Assembly (NCBI GenBank): GCA_003223935.1
Contig: QHXQ01000023.1
Span: forward strand, 1-64,000
DNA: 64,000 nucleotides
Source: Acidobacteriota bacterium
Lineage (GTDB): Bacteria > Acidobacteriota > Blastocatellia > Pyrinomonadales > Pyrinomonadaceae
Direction: 5' to 3'
Within the stretch, counting starts at the first letter, position 1. Each line of letters begins with the position of its first letter. A program made the translations under genes and the position numbers. Positions 52,060 to 61,200 of this stretch are shown here, one piece after another. Under the pieces are notes generated by a model, which did not search any database, was not told the origin of the DNA, and was given only the letters and a program-made list of their open reading frames with translations.

Positions 52060-53398
52060 ACGTTTTTAATCCTTCGACCAGCGCATCAATCTCGGCGCGC
52101 GTGTTGGTTTCGGTAACGCAGACGAGCAGGTCATTCGTGCGTGCGGGGAAGTAGCGCGCGAGCGCGAGACCGCCGGTGATGCTGTGTTCGGCGGCGAGAC
52201 GACGCAATAACTCGTCGGCTGCGACGGGCGCGCGCACGACGAATTCGTTGAAGCGCGGCGCGGAGTAGGGGAGCGTGAAGCCTGCGAGCGCAGCAACTTG
52301 GCGTGCGGCATAGGCCGCCTTTTGCGCGCATTGCATGGCGACCTCTTGCAGGCCCTTGCGCCCAAGCGTCTCCATATAGATCGTCGCAGCGAGCGCGATC
52401 AAGCCTTCGTTCGTGCAGATGTTTGAGGTCGCCTTCTCGCGGCGGATGTGTTGCTCGCGCGTGGCAAGCGTCAGGACAAAACCGCGCCGGCCCTCTCTGT
52501 CATACGCGACGCCGACTAACCGGCCGGGCATCTGGCGCGCGAAGCGTTCGCGCGTCGCAAACAGCCCGACGTAAGGGCCGCCGAAACTGAGCGGCACGCC
52601 GAACGACTGACCTTCAGCGACCACGATGTCTGCGCCGCATGCGCCGGGCGAGCGCAGGAGGCCGAGCGACATGCTCTCGGTCACAACAACGACGAGTAGT
52701 GCGCCGACCTTGTGCGCGCGCTCGGCCAGCGCTTGCAAGTCTTCAACGCAGCCGAAGAAGTTTGGTGATTGGACGACAATTGCTGCTGTCTTGTCGTCGA
52801 GTTGCGCCGCACCGTCGAAGTTGGTCAGTCCGGTCTGTTCATCGAAGCCCGCTTGTTCGAGTTCGACACCTGCGTGGCTCACGTAAGTTTGCGCGACGTG
52901 CAAGTATTCAGGATGAAGCGCGGGCGAGACGATCACACGGCTTCTGCGCGTGACGCGCTCGGCCATCAAGACGGCTTCGGCGACCGCAGTGGAGCCGTCG
53001 TACATCGAAGCGTTGGCCACTTCCATGCCGGTCAGTTGGCAGACCAGAGTCTGAAATTCGAAGATCGCTTGCAGCGTCCCTTGCGAGACTTCCGGTTGAT
53101 AAGGCGTGTAAGCAGTGAAGAACTCGGAGCGTTGAATCAGCGCGTCAATGACGGTCGGCGCGTAGTGCGCATAAGCGCCCGCACCGAGAAAACTGGACCG
53201 ACGCGCGGCCGCATTTTTAGCAGCAAGCGATTCAAAATAGTTGAGCAGTTCGGGTTCGGAGAGCGCGGCCGGCGTGTTGAGCGGCGCACGCAAGATTAGG
53301 TCAGCCGGGATCGAAGAGAAGAGTTCTTCGGGCGCGTTCAAACCGACGGTGCGCAGCATCTCGGCGCGCTCGGCCGGCGAGTTCGGGATGTAACGCAA
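52058..53398 (-). CDS. gcvPA: glycine dehydrogenase (decarboxylating) subunit 1
   Basis: 446 residues. MRYIPNSPAERAEMLRTVGL opens the protein as in most GcvPA; FLGAGAYAHYAPTVIDALIQ, SEFFTAYTPYQPEVSQGTLQ and MYDGSTAVAEAVLMAERVTR follow. It is the catalytic partner of GcvPB in the two-subunit P-protein. It begins 6 bases after gcvH, so translation is likely coupled. Its stop codon is shared with the heptamer element that separates it from gcvPB. Confidence 0.96.
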   Translation of the reverse strand: MRYIPNSPAERAEMLRTVGLNAPEELFSSIPADLILRAPLNTPAALSEPELLNYFESLAAKNAAARRSSFLGAGAYAHYAPTVIDALIQRSEFFTAYTPYQPEVSQGTLQAIFEFQTLVCQLTGMEVANASMYDGSTAVAEAVLMAERVTRRSRVIVSPALHPEYLHVAQTYVSHAGVELEQAGFDEQTGLTNFDGAAQLDDKTAAIVVQSPNFFGCVEDLQALAERAHKVGALLVVVVTESMSLGLLRSPGACGADIVVAEGQSFGVPLSFGGPYVGLFATRERFARQMPGRLVGVAYDREGRRGFVLTLATREQHIRREKATSNICTNEGLIALAATIYMETLGRKGLQEVAMQCAQKAAYAARQVAALAGFTLPYSAPRFNEFVVRAPVAADELLRRLAAEHSITGGLALARYFPARTNDLLVCVTETNTRAEIDALVEGLKT

Positions 53399-53404
53399 CT
53401 TGGC

Positions 53405-53794
53405 TTACTCCTCAGCTTTGGTGTAGTCCTCGTACTCGGCCGCAGTCATCAAACGATCAACGTCGCCGGGATCACTCAAGCGCAGGCGGATCATCCAGCC
53501 AGCGCCGTAAGGATCGGTGTTGACCTTCTCCGGCTCGTCCTGCAAGGTCTCGTTCACTTCAGTCACTTCGCCAGAGACAGGACAGAACAACTCCGACACG
53601 GCCTTGACCGATTCGACGTTGCCGAACGCTTCATGCGCCTCGAACTTCTCGCCGACGCGCGGCAACTCGACGAAGACCACATCGCCCAGCGAGTCCTGCG
53701 CGTGATCCGTAATGCCGACCGTGCCCGTGTCGCCTTCGACTCTGACCCATTCGTGGTCTTTGCTGTAGTGTAAATCTTCCGGGATGTTTGACAT
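53405..53794 (-). CDS. gcvH: glycine cleavage system H protein
   Basis: 129 residues from the ATG at 53794. The lipoylated Lys is Lys64 in ESVKAVSELF. LHYSKDHEWVRVEGDTGTVG and ITDHAQDSLGDVVFVELPRV are the family core. The longer frame (to 53848) encodes part of the upstream repeat and was rejected; AGGAA lies 5 bases before the chosen ATG. The protein shuttles the aminomethyl arm between GcvP, GcvT and lipoamide dehydrogenase (the latter not in the window). Confidence 0.96.
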   Translation of the reverse strand: MSNIPEDLHYSKDHEWVRVEGDTGTVGITDHAQDSLGDVVFVELPRVGEKFEAHEAFGNVESVKAVSELFCPVSGEVTEVNETLQDEPEKVNTDPYGAGWMIRLRLSDPGDVDRLMTAAEYEDYTKAEE

Positions 53795-53803
53795 GATGTT
53801 CCT

Positions 53804-53866
53804 CAGTAGGCAGTAGGCAGTTGAAGGCAGGTTTATAATTACCGCCAACCGTTTACTGCCTACTTC
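53804..53866. repeat. heptamer-built inverted repeat filling the gcvT-gcvH gap
   Basis: One arm is CAGTAGG, CAGTAGG, CAGTTGA, AGGCAG. The other (53854-53866) is TACTGCCTACTTC, its reverse complement. It includes the gcvT stop codon (TAG, 53860-53862) and ends 9 bases before the gcvH ATG. Confidence 0.85.
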
Positions 53867-54978
53867 TTTTCGCGTTTGTAAAACGGTGTCGGCACGACGC
53901 GCGCAGCGACCGCGCGACCGCGCACGTCAATCTGTAGCTCTTGGCCTTCGTTGGCGTACTCGATGGGGACGTAGGCCATGCCGATGTTCTTCTTCAAGTA
54001 GGGCGCGGGGCTGCCCGACGTGACGCGCCCGACACGTTGACCGTTGACGAGCACGTCTTGCTCGTCGCGGGCGATGCCGCGCTCTGTGACTTCAAAGCCG
54101 ACGAGTTTGCGTTTGATGCCTTCTTCCTTTTGGCGCGCGAGCGCGGCACGGCCGTTGAAGTCGCCTTTGTTGAGTTTGCAAATCCAACCGAGGTTGGCTT
54201 CGAGCAGTGTGGTCTCTTCGGTAATCTCATGACCGTAGAGCGCCATTGCGGCTTCGAGCCGGAGCGTGTTGCGCGCGGCCAGACCGCAAGGGAGTATGCC
54301 TTCGTCTGTGCCGTAACGACCGACATCAAGCAGACGCTGCCAGAGTTGCGTAGCCTTTTCCGGCGCGGCATAGACCTCGAAGCCGTCTTCGCCCGTGTAG
54401 CCTGTGCGCGAAATGATCGCTACGACGCCGTCAACCGCACCTTCACGGAAATGGTAATACTTGATCTCTGCGAGCGGCGTGTCGGTCAACTGTTGCACGA
54501 TGCCGAGCGCGTCGGGGCCTTGGACGGCGAGTTGGCAGAAGTCTGCGCTGCGGTTCTTGAGTTCAATCTGTTCATCGCCGCGATGAGCGTTGATCCAATC
54601 CCAGTCTTTGTCAGTCGTCGAAGCGTTGACGACGAGCAGCAGATGATCTGCGGCGAAGCGATAGACGAGCAGGTCGTCAACGACTGTGCCTGCTTCGGTG
54701 GTCAGTGCGGAATACTGCGCTTGCCCGTCAACGAGTTTGCTCGCGTCGTTTGAGCAGAGACGATTGATGAAGGCGATAGCGTCCGGCCCGCGCACTTCGA
54801 TCTCACCCATGTGCGAGACATCGAAGAGACCCGCGTGGCGGCGCGTGCGCAGGTGTTCTTCGACCGTGCCGGCCGGATACTGCACGGGCATGTCCCAGCC
54901 GCCGAAATCAACCATGCGCCCGCCCATCTGGCGGTGCACAGCATTGAGTGGTGTCTGCTTCAGCGCGGGCGCAGTCAA
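53860..54978 (-). CDS. gcvT: aminomethyltransferase (glycine cleavage T protein)
   Basis: 372 residues. The TTG at 54978 was chosen because a perfect GAGGAG lies 6 bases before it; the GTG at 54996 has none. LKQTPLNAVHRQMGGRMVDF, GGWDMPVQYPAGTVEEHLRT, THMGEIEVRGPDA-like VSHMGEIEVRGPDAIAFINR, and SRTGYTGEDGFEVYAAPE are family blocks. It transfers the methylene group from GcvH to tetrahydrofolate. First gene of the gcv operon. No glycine riboswitch is visible in the leader. Confidence 0.95.
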   Translation of the reverse strand: MTAPALKQTPLNAVHRQMGGRMVDFGGWDMPVQYPAGTVEEHLRTRRHAGLFDVSHMGEIEVRGPDAIAFINRLCSNDASKLVDGQAQYSALTTEAGTVVDDLLVYRFAADHLLLVVNASTTDKDWDWINAHRGDEQIELKNRSADFCQLAVQGPDALGIVQQLTDTPLAEIKYYHFREGAVDGVVAIISRTGYTGEDGFEVYAAPEKATQLWQRLLDVGRYGTDEGILPCGLAARNTLRLEAAMALYGHEITEETTLLEANLGWICKLNKGDFNGRAALARQKEEGIKRKLVGFEVTERGIARDEQDVLVNGQRVGRVTSGSPAPYLKKNIGMAYVPIEYANEGQELQIDVRGRAVAARVVPTPFYKREKK

Positions 54979-55164
54979 GCGTAGCTCCTCACACACGGCC
55001 GGCGAGCCGAAAAATTAGCCGCAAAATTTTTTCTGTGAACGAAACGGCAAACTAGCACGCGACGCGCGAGAGCGTCAAGCAGCGTGTGCGCAGGCGTGGG
55101 CCGTGCATCAGACACGTTGGGTTTGTGCAGACTGACGCTTGCGTGTGTGCCACCCTTTTTGTCG

Positions 55165-55908
55165 TCAATGTTTAGCTTGGGCGAACCAACCGTAGCGCGC
55201 GCCAGTCCAGTAGAGAAAACCGTGCGCGCCGTTCAAATCTTGCTCGATCACATCGCCGCGCAGGCGTAAGGTGTTCAACTTCACGGCGCTCTGCGCTGCC
55301 TGTCTTGCTTCGACGCGCAGCCCGCGCCCGATGGCATCTTCGAGCAGGTAGGTCTGCTGTGCATCGGGGTTGTGCCAACCCGATTCCTTGAAGCCGTGAA
55401 TGACGGCGAGCAATAGATCGCCGGGCTTGACCTTGGCGGGAGCAGGCGGCGATTGAGCGGCCTTTGACGGATCGGGCGGAGTTATCTTCTGCGGCTCGTC
55501 CAAAATCCAGTTGGAGACTTCGCTGTTCATCTCGTCGAGCTTGGCCGGCGTGGCGCGCACGATGATGGCGATGTCTTGTGAGCCGTCGCCGTTGAAGTCG
55601 CCGACGAGCACATTGTCTTGCTGCGGCGCGTCAAGCTCGACCGCGCCCTTGAAGATTTGCGCGACCTTGTTCGCGACTTCGGTCGCTTGTGGGGGCGCAG
55701 GCATGGGCGTAGTCGCCTGTACGGGCGTCGGCATAGTTGGCGTGGGCGAGTTGGCAGGCGCGGACTGCGATGGCGTCGGTGCGGGCGCTGGCGCGGTTTC
55801 AGTCTGTTCGCGTGTGCCGTTGCAGGCGCAGAGTAGGAATGTGGCAGCGATGATCGTAACGAGACAGCTTGCGTGGGCGCGTAAGACGTGCGGCTGCGGG
55901 TTGCGCAT
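55165..55908 (-). CDS. lipoprotein with Pro-rich linker and FG-GAP-like motif
   Basis: 247 residues from the ATG at 55908, which has GGAG 9 bases upstream. The lipobox is FLLCAC. A Pro/Thr/Ala linker covers about 30-75. The folded part includes DNVLVGDFNGDGSQDIAIIV, a Ca-binding-type D-x-N-x-D-x-S loop, then AVIHGFKESGWHNPDAQQTY. It is probably outer-membrane or periplasmic. It stands between the gcv operon and the di-heme enzyme with no clear partner. The family is not recognised. Confidence 0.75.
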   Translation of the reverse strand: MRNPQPHVLRAHASCLVTIIAATFLLCACNGTREQTETAPAPAPTPSQSAPANSPTPTMPTPVQATTPMPAPPQATEVANKVAQIFKGAVELDAPQQDNVLVGDFNGDGSQDIAIIVRATPAKLDEMNSEVSNWILDEPQKITPPDPSKAAQSPPAPAKVKPGDLLLAVIHGFKESGWHNPDAQQTYLLEDAIGRGLRVEARQAAQSAVKLNTLRLRGDVIEQDLNGAHGFLYWTGARYGWFAQAKH

Positions 55909-56043
55909 GCTCTTGATCTCCGTCTGTTGTGTGTTGGGCATAAATTCCAAAGCGTAGCTTAACTCAATGCGAGAGACCGGCGGCTTGCACCGGCCGGTCT
56001 CTCTTGCGAACCTCAGTGTGACGCAAAGCTTGGTGACCTAAGT

Positions 56044-57312
56044 TTACAGCGAATTGAGGAACGTGGCGATCTGATTGCGCTGCGTGACCGAGAGCGCGCG
56101 GTAGTTGTTGATGACGCCCGTCGCTTCGCCTGCGTGGCGCAAGACCGCTTCGGAGCGCGTCAACGATTCGCCGTCGTGCATCAGGCGGTCGCGTGAACGC
56201 ACGCCCCAGAGTGGCGGCGTGCGCACCTTGTTGGCGGTGGATTGGCCGCCGTTCTGCACGATGCCGTCGCCCGTGCCCACGTTGTGCAGCAGAAAATCGC
56301 TGTAGGGGTGGATGATCTTATTGCCGAGCGCAGTCGGCACGGTGAACGCGCCGCCGTTGATGACCGTGCCGGCCGGAGACGTCGTGATCGAAGGTACGTG
56401 GCAGATGGTGCAGCCGACTTGGGTGAACAGTGTCTGGCCGGCTTGCGCATCAGACGTGGCCGCGAGTGCCGAATCACGCGGCGGCACTTTGGTCGAACGC
56501 ATGAACGCGGCGAAAGCGTTGATGTCCTCATCGCCATCTTCACCACAGTTCACGCTCGTGTTGCTCGCGCAGGGCTGATTGTCAGGCACGGGGTCGAAGC
56601 CCGAACCGAAGCCGACGAACCTGCCGTTCGAGGTGTTCTCAGTCAGGTTGAAGCGGTTGGTGATGCCTTGTTCGTTGAGATAGGCGTCGGATGAGAAAGA
56701 GAGCAGGCTGGCCTGTTGGTTCTTCCAACCGAAGCGCCCGACGCGAATGTTACCCGGCGCTTCGAGCACCGGCACTTGAATGAATTGGCCGGCGATCTGG
56801 CCGCCGCTCTGACCCGGTTGGTTGTTGGCGATAGCGACGATGGTGTTGCTGTTGATCGCTTCGATGAACCCGTCGCCGACCGTGTTCAGCGACGTGCGGA
56901 AGGTGCGAATGTTCTCGGCGGTCGAGGGCACGCGCTCTTGAATGTTCGCGTCGGTGGCGCGGTCGTTGATGAGCGAGCCACCGGCCGCATCCACGAAGTT
57001 GCCGTTCGCGTCGTTGTGTCCGGCGCGCAACTCTGTGACTTGGCTGATCGCGCCGGTGACCGGGTTCTGGTGGCATTCGGCGCAGGACTGCGTGTTGTAA
57101 ACGGGGCCCAGCCCTTTGGCAATGTCGTCCCGTTCTTCAAACACGCCCTTGTCGTTGTCGAAATCGGTTTGCGAGAGGAACCCGTTAGTTAGATTGTCGT
57201 AGCCCGCAGGGGCTTCGGTCGCGCCCTGACCCCAGACGGTGTGTGTCCAGACCGTCGAGATTAGACAGGCGGCGACAAAGCAGCAGATAGTGAACAGTTT
57301 TAGCAGCTTCAT
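56044..57312 (-). CDS. exported di-heme oxidoreductase (DHOR/DUF1111-like, putative peroxidase)
   Basis: 422 residues from the ATG at 57312 (GGAGGAG upstream). The signal peptide (LFTICCFVAACLISTVWT) is followed by two heme-c sites: CAECH at 77-81 and CTICH in VGCTICHVP. GLGPVYNTQSCAECHQNPVT and RTPPLWGVRSRDRLMHDGES are typical of the DHOR family. A periplasmic c-type enzyme; the reaction could be peroxide reduction or thiol oxidation, and I cannot decide. It is monocistronic. Confidence 0.88.
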   Translation of the reverse strand: MKLLKLFTICCFVAACLISTVWTHTVWGQGATEAPAGYDNLTNGFLSQTDFDNDKGVFEERDDIAKGLGPVYNTQSCAECHQNPVTGAISQVTELRAGHNDANGNFVDAAGGSLINDRATDANIQERVPSTAENIRTFRTSLNTVGDGFIEAINSNTIVAIANNQPGQSGGQIAGQFIQVPVLEAPGNIRVGRFGWKNQQASLLSFSSDAYLNEQGITNRFNLTENTSNGRFVGFGSGFDPVPDNQPCASNTSVNCGEDGDEDINAFAAFMRSTKVPPRDSALAATSDAQAGQTLFTQVGCTICHVPSITTSPAGTVINGGAFTVPTALGNKIIHPYSDFLLHNVGTGDGIVQNGGQSTANKVRTPPLWGVRSRDRLMHDGESLTRSEAVLRHAGEATGVINNYRALSVTQRNQIATFLNSL

Positions 57313-58221
57313 CCTTTTCTCCTCCAGATAACTTGGGCCGCGGATGGCGCGACCCAAGGGGAAACGTTCGGGTTACTGGTCGGCTCAAGGAAGTTGAGTC
57401 GGCTGGGTTGTTGGTCGGGTTATTGGTCACACGTCACCTGAGGATTCCAGGGCTTCGGAAAAAATGAAAGCTTGCGCTCGCCGGCACGGCGGGCGGATAA
57501 GTTTTGCACCGGGTACGACTGGGGCTTGTCCGGGTTCTAAGTGCAACCGTCTGGATAGTGAGTCGAACGGTCGCCCGGTGTCTGTCAACTGGCCTTTGGC
57601 CTTAGAGCGGCCAAAGAGTCAGTCCTTCTTTTACAGCAGGCTTAATACTGTGATGAACTCACCGGCTTGAACTGATCCCCTTGGCTCGTAAGGCTCTGGG
57701 TTGTGTCTTGGACGAGTCTCATGAGGCGATGGAGCAAGAGACCGACAAGGAGATTCGTCGTCCCAACTTGTAAGAGCGCGTGCAGCCTAATTTCATTTCG
57801 GCAAAATGTCAATGCAAATTTTCATAACGGTAGGCGACCGGCGTCTGTCTGCGGTCGTCGGTCTGCTGACAGTTTGCTTGACGGGCACTGACGCTGGCGG
57901 CTAAAGTGACAAATGTCCTCGCACGGGCCAGTGCCGGGCGGAAAACGCCGCTCGCGGCCTGTATTTTCAGTCCTATCTTTAGGCATCTGCCGGCCGCTTT
58001 CGGGCCTCTAAAGACAGACCGTTTTGCGTTTGCCCCGGCTGGCTGGTGACTCTCTGCGGACGGGTGAACGTGCTTCATCGTTTAAATCAACTGATCGCTG
58101 ACGTCGGCGTCAACCCCCATTGCCGGTCGTCTGTTTCCCGACTCTTTATGGTTAATTATTAACCGGCTTCGTGTCCGGCTTTGCCCGCTCGCGTTTGAGG
58201 AAGTTGAAAGTGAAAGAGACG
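57313..58221. other. 909-bp divergent intergenic region with nested stems
   Basis: No convincing gene. A short open frame at 57464-57670 has no coding character. Between 57884 and 58014 several stems are visible: GGCACTG (57884-57890) with CAGTGCC (57929-57935), GGCG/CGCC around 57937-57948, and TCTTTAG (57976-57982) with CTAAAGA (58008-58014) enclosing GGCC/GGCC. A further TGACG/CGTCA hairpin is at 58099-58112. They lie 100-340 bases before the giant secreted protein and may form a structured leader. It matches no riboswitch I know. Confidence 0.4.
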
Positions 58222-61200
58222 ATGTTCCCCACCCCTTGCGCACGTCCACGCACGCGCGCGTTCAAGCTGTTCCTGTTCACACTGTTTTGTCTGTCTGCGC
58301 TGCTGTGTCTGACTGTTGCCACGAGCGCGGCCGCCACACGCCGTCACACACCGAGACGCAAGCTCGCGCGCGCGCGTCAAGATGCGCGGCGTCATATGCG
58401 TCGTGAGACTGAGGCCCAAAGAGCGCGTGCCGAGCGCAAGCATTTCGACGAGTCGAGCGCTGGTATGGATGGAGATGGTGAGAACGGCGAAGAGGTCGAG
58501 CGGCGCGAGCAGTGGTTCATGTTCCAACGCATGTACCCGTTCGACACCGTGCCGGAGTCCGGCCGCCGGCTCGCTTGGGAGTCGCGCCCGCACGGGAAGG
58601 GGAACGGCGGCGAGGGCGACGTGCTCTTGCCGCTCGCCGGCACGCCCGCTTGGCAGGCCATCGGGCCAGCACCGACCACTTCAGCCTTCTCCGGTAACTG
58701 GGGCTTGACGAGCGGGCGCATCAACGCCATCGCCGTCAAACCCGACAACCCGAACGTTGTCCTCGTCGGCGCAGCATCGGGCGGCCTCTGGCGTTCGACC
58801 GATGGCGGCGCGAACTTCACGCCCGTCAGCGACACGCAGGTTGATCTGTCGGTCGCGGCCATCGCTTTCAGTCCGAGCAATCCGGCGATTGTCTATGCGG
58901 CGATGGGCGATCTCTACAACAACTATCTCGGCACGGGCGTGTTGAAATCAACCGATGGCGGGCTGACATGGGCGCGTGTGAGCAACTCGACTCTGCCTTC
59001 GCCCGGTCTCGCCGTCCGCATCGCGGTTGACCCGACCGATGCGAATCGCGTCTATCTGACGCAGCCCGCCGCGCTCATCAACAACGGAGTCAACAGTGGC
59101 ATCTTTCGCAACAACAACGGCTTCTTCGTCTCGACCGACGGCGGCGTCAACTGGACGGCGACCTTCTTCGGCTCGACGCGCGACGTGCTCATCAGTCCCG
59201 CCGATCCGCATACGCTCTATCTGGCCGTGCGCATAGTTGATGCGCCTAGTGTCGGCTCATCCGGCATCTTCAAATCAACTGATGGCGGTCTTACTTGGAC
59301 GAACATCTACGTCTCGCCCTACGGCACTTCGACCGCAGACTTGCGGCTCGCCATCTCGCCGAGCAGCCCGCAGAAGATTTATGCCTTCTTAGGCCGTACC
59401 GTCAGCCCCGCGCAGCTTAAAGTGATTGTCAGCAACGACGGCGGTACAACTTGGAATGATCTGAGCGCAACGGGCATTGATCCGGGCCAGTTCGGCTATA
59501 ACACTTACATCCAAGTTGATCCGTCCGACGCGAACAAGCTCTACGTCGGCACGCGCGACATCTACAGATCAACCAACGGCGGCCAAACTTGGGCGAGCCT
59601 GACGAAGAATTACACCTTCAATTCGAGCAACAACACGTTCTCATATAACCCGTTCAATTCCGACTCGCATCCAGACCAACACTCATTCGCCTTCGCGTCC
59701 GACAATCCGAATACGCTCTACATCGGCAACGACGGCGGTCTCTGGAAATCTACGGACGGCGGCGCAACCTTTCAATCAATGAACGCGACGCTCGCGCTCA
59801 CGCAGTTCGTCGGCCTCGCCATGCATCCGACCGACGCGACGCGCACCTACGGCGGCACGCAGGACAACGGCACGCAGTTCCGCACGTCGAGCGGGAGCGG
59901 TTGGCAAGAGTTCGCCGAAGGCGACGGCGGGCATCCGGTCGTCAACGCGCCTGACCCGTCCATCGTCTTCAGCACCTACGTCTATGGCTCGATCCGTTGG
60001 TGGCGCTTCAACGCGGACGGCTCGCGCACGGAGAGCAGCAGCCGGCGGATCAATGAGACGTATTTTGGCGAATCAACCTCAAGCCCGCGCATCGCTTTCT
60101 ATCCACCGTTTACCAACAACGGTGTGGACTCAACGCTCTACTTCGGCACGTGGCGTCTGTTCACGAGCACGACCTACGCCGATCCGACTATCCCCTTGAA
60201 CACGGCGACGACTTGGACTGCGCTCGGCGGCACGACCGATTTAACCAAAGGCACAACCTCTTTCGGCCCTGACGTGCTCAATGCCATCGGCGTCGAGCAT
60301 CGTGCGGGCGCGCAGGTTATCTACACCGGCTCACAGCAAGGGCGCGCGATGGTCACGAGCAACGGCGGGCAGACGTGGACGGACATCACGGCGGGCCTGC
60401 CCAATCGTTCGATCACCAGTATCAAAGTTGATCCTCTGAATTCATCAATCGCTTACCTGACTGTGAGCGGTTACGGCACGGGTCACGTCTTCAAGACCAT
60501 CAACTTGGGGCAGACATGGGTTGACATCAGCGGCAACCTGCCGAACATCCCAACGAGCGACCTACTGATCGATCCGCTCCTGCCGACGACCGTTTACGCC
60601 GCGACAGACGTCGGCGTCTTTCGCTCGCTCACCGGCGGCACGGTCTGGGAAAGTTTCAACGCGGGGCTACCGCCCACAGTCATCACCGTTTTTGCCGCCA
60701 ACGCAAGCGGGCGCATACAGATCGGCACCTACGGGCGCGGCGCTTATGAACTAACAACGGCGGCCACGACCGGCCCCGCGACCGTCCAATTCAGTGCGGC
60801 TGCTTATTCGTTCAATGAAGGCGCAGGCAGCGCGACGATCACCGTCACGCGCACGGGCGATTCGTCGAGCGCCGTCTCTGTGGATTACCGCACGGCGGAT
60901 GCCGACACCTTCACCGTCGGGTGCGCGGATACGGTGAACAATCAAGGCGCAGCTTATGCGCGCTGCGATTTCGCCACTATCGTCGGCACACTCCAATTTG
61001 CGGCCGGAGAGACCACTAAGACGATCACTGTGCCGATCATAGACGACACTTTCGCCGAAGGGGCGGAGACCTTCCAAGTCGTGCTCTCGAACCCTGTGGG
61101 CGCGGTCTCAGGGGCGCCCACGACCGCCACTGTCACCATCGTAGATAACGATGCGCCGAATAAGCCAAACCCGATCCTTGCGAGCAACAGCGCCGGCATC

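Noticed and set aside
54997..55164. Glycine riboswitch upstream of gcvT
   Set aside because: The leader lacks the conserved glycine aptamer core and paired aptamers.
57464..57670. A 68-residue open frame in the long intergenic region
   Set aside because: No ribosome site and low-quality composition; it lies in a region dominated by stems and promoters.
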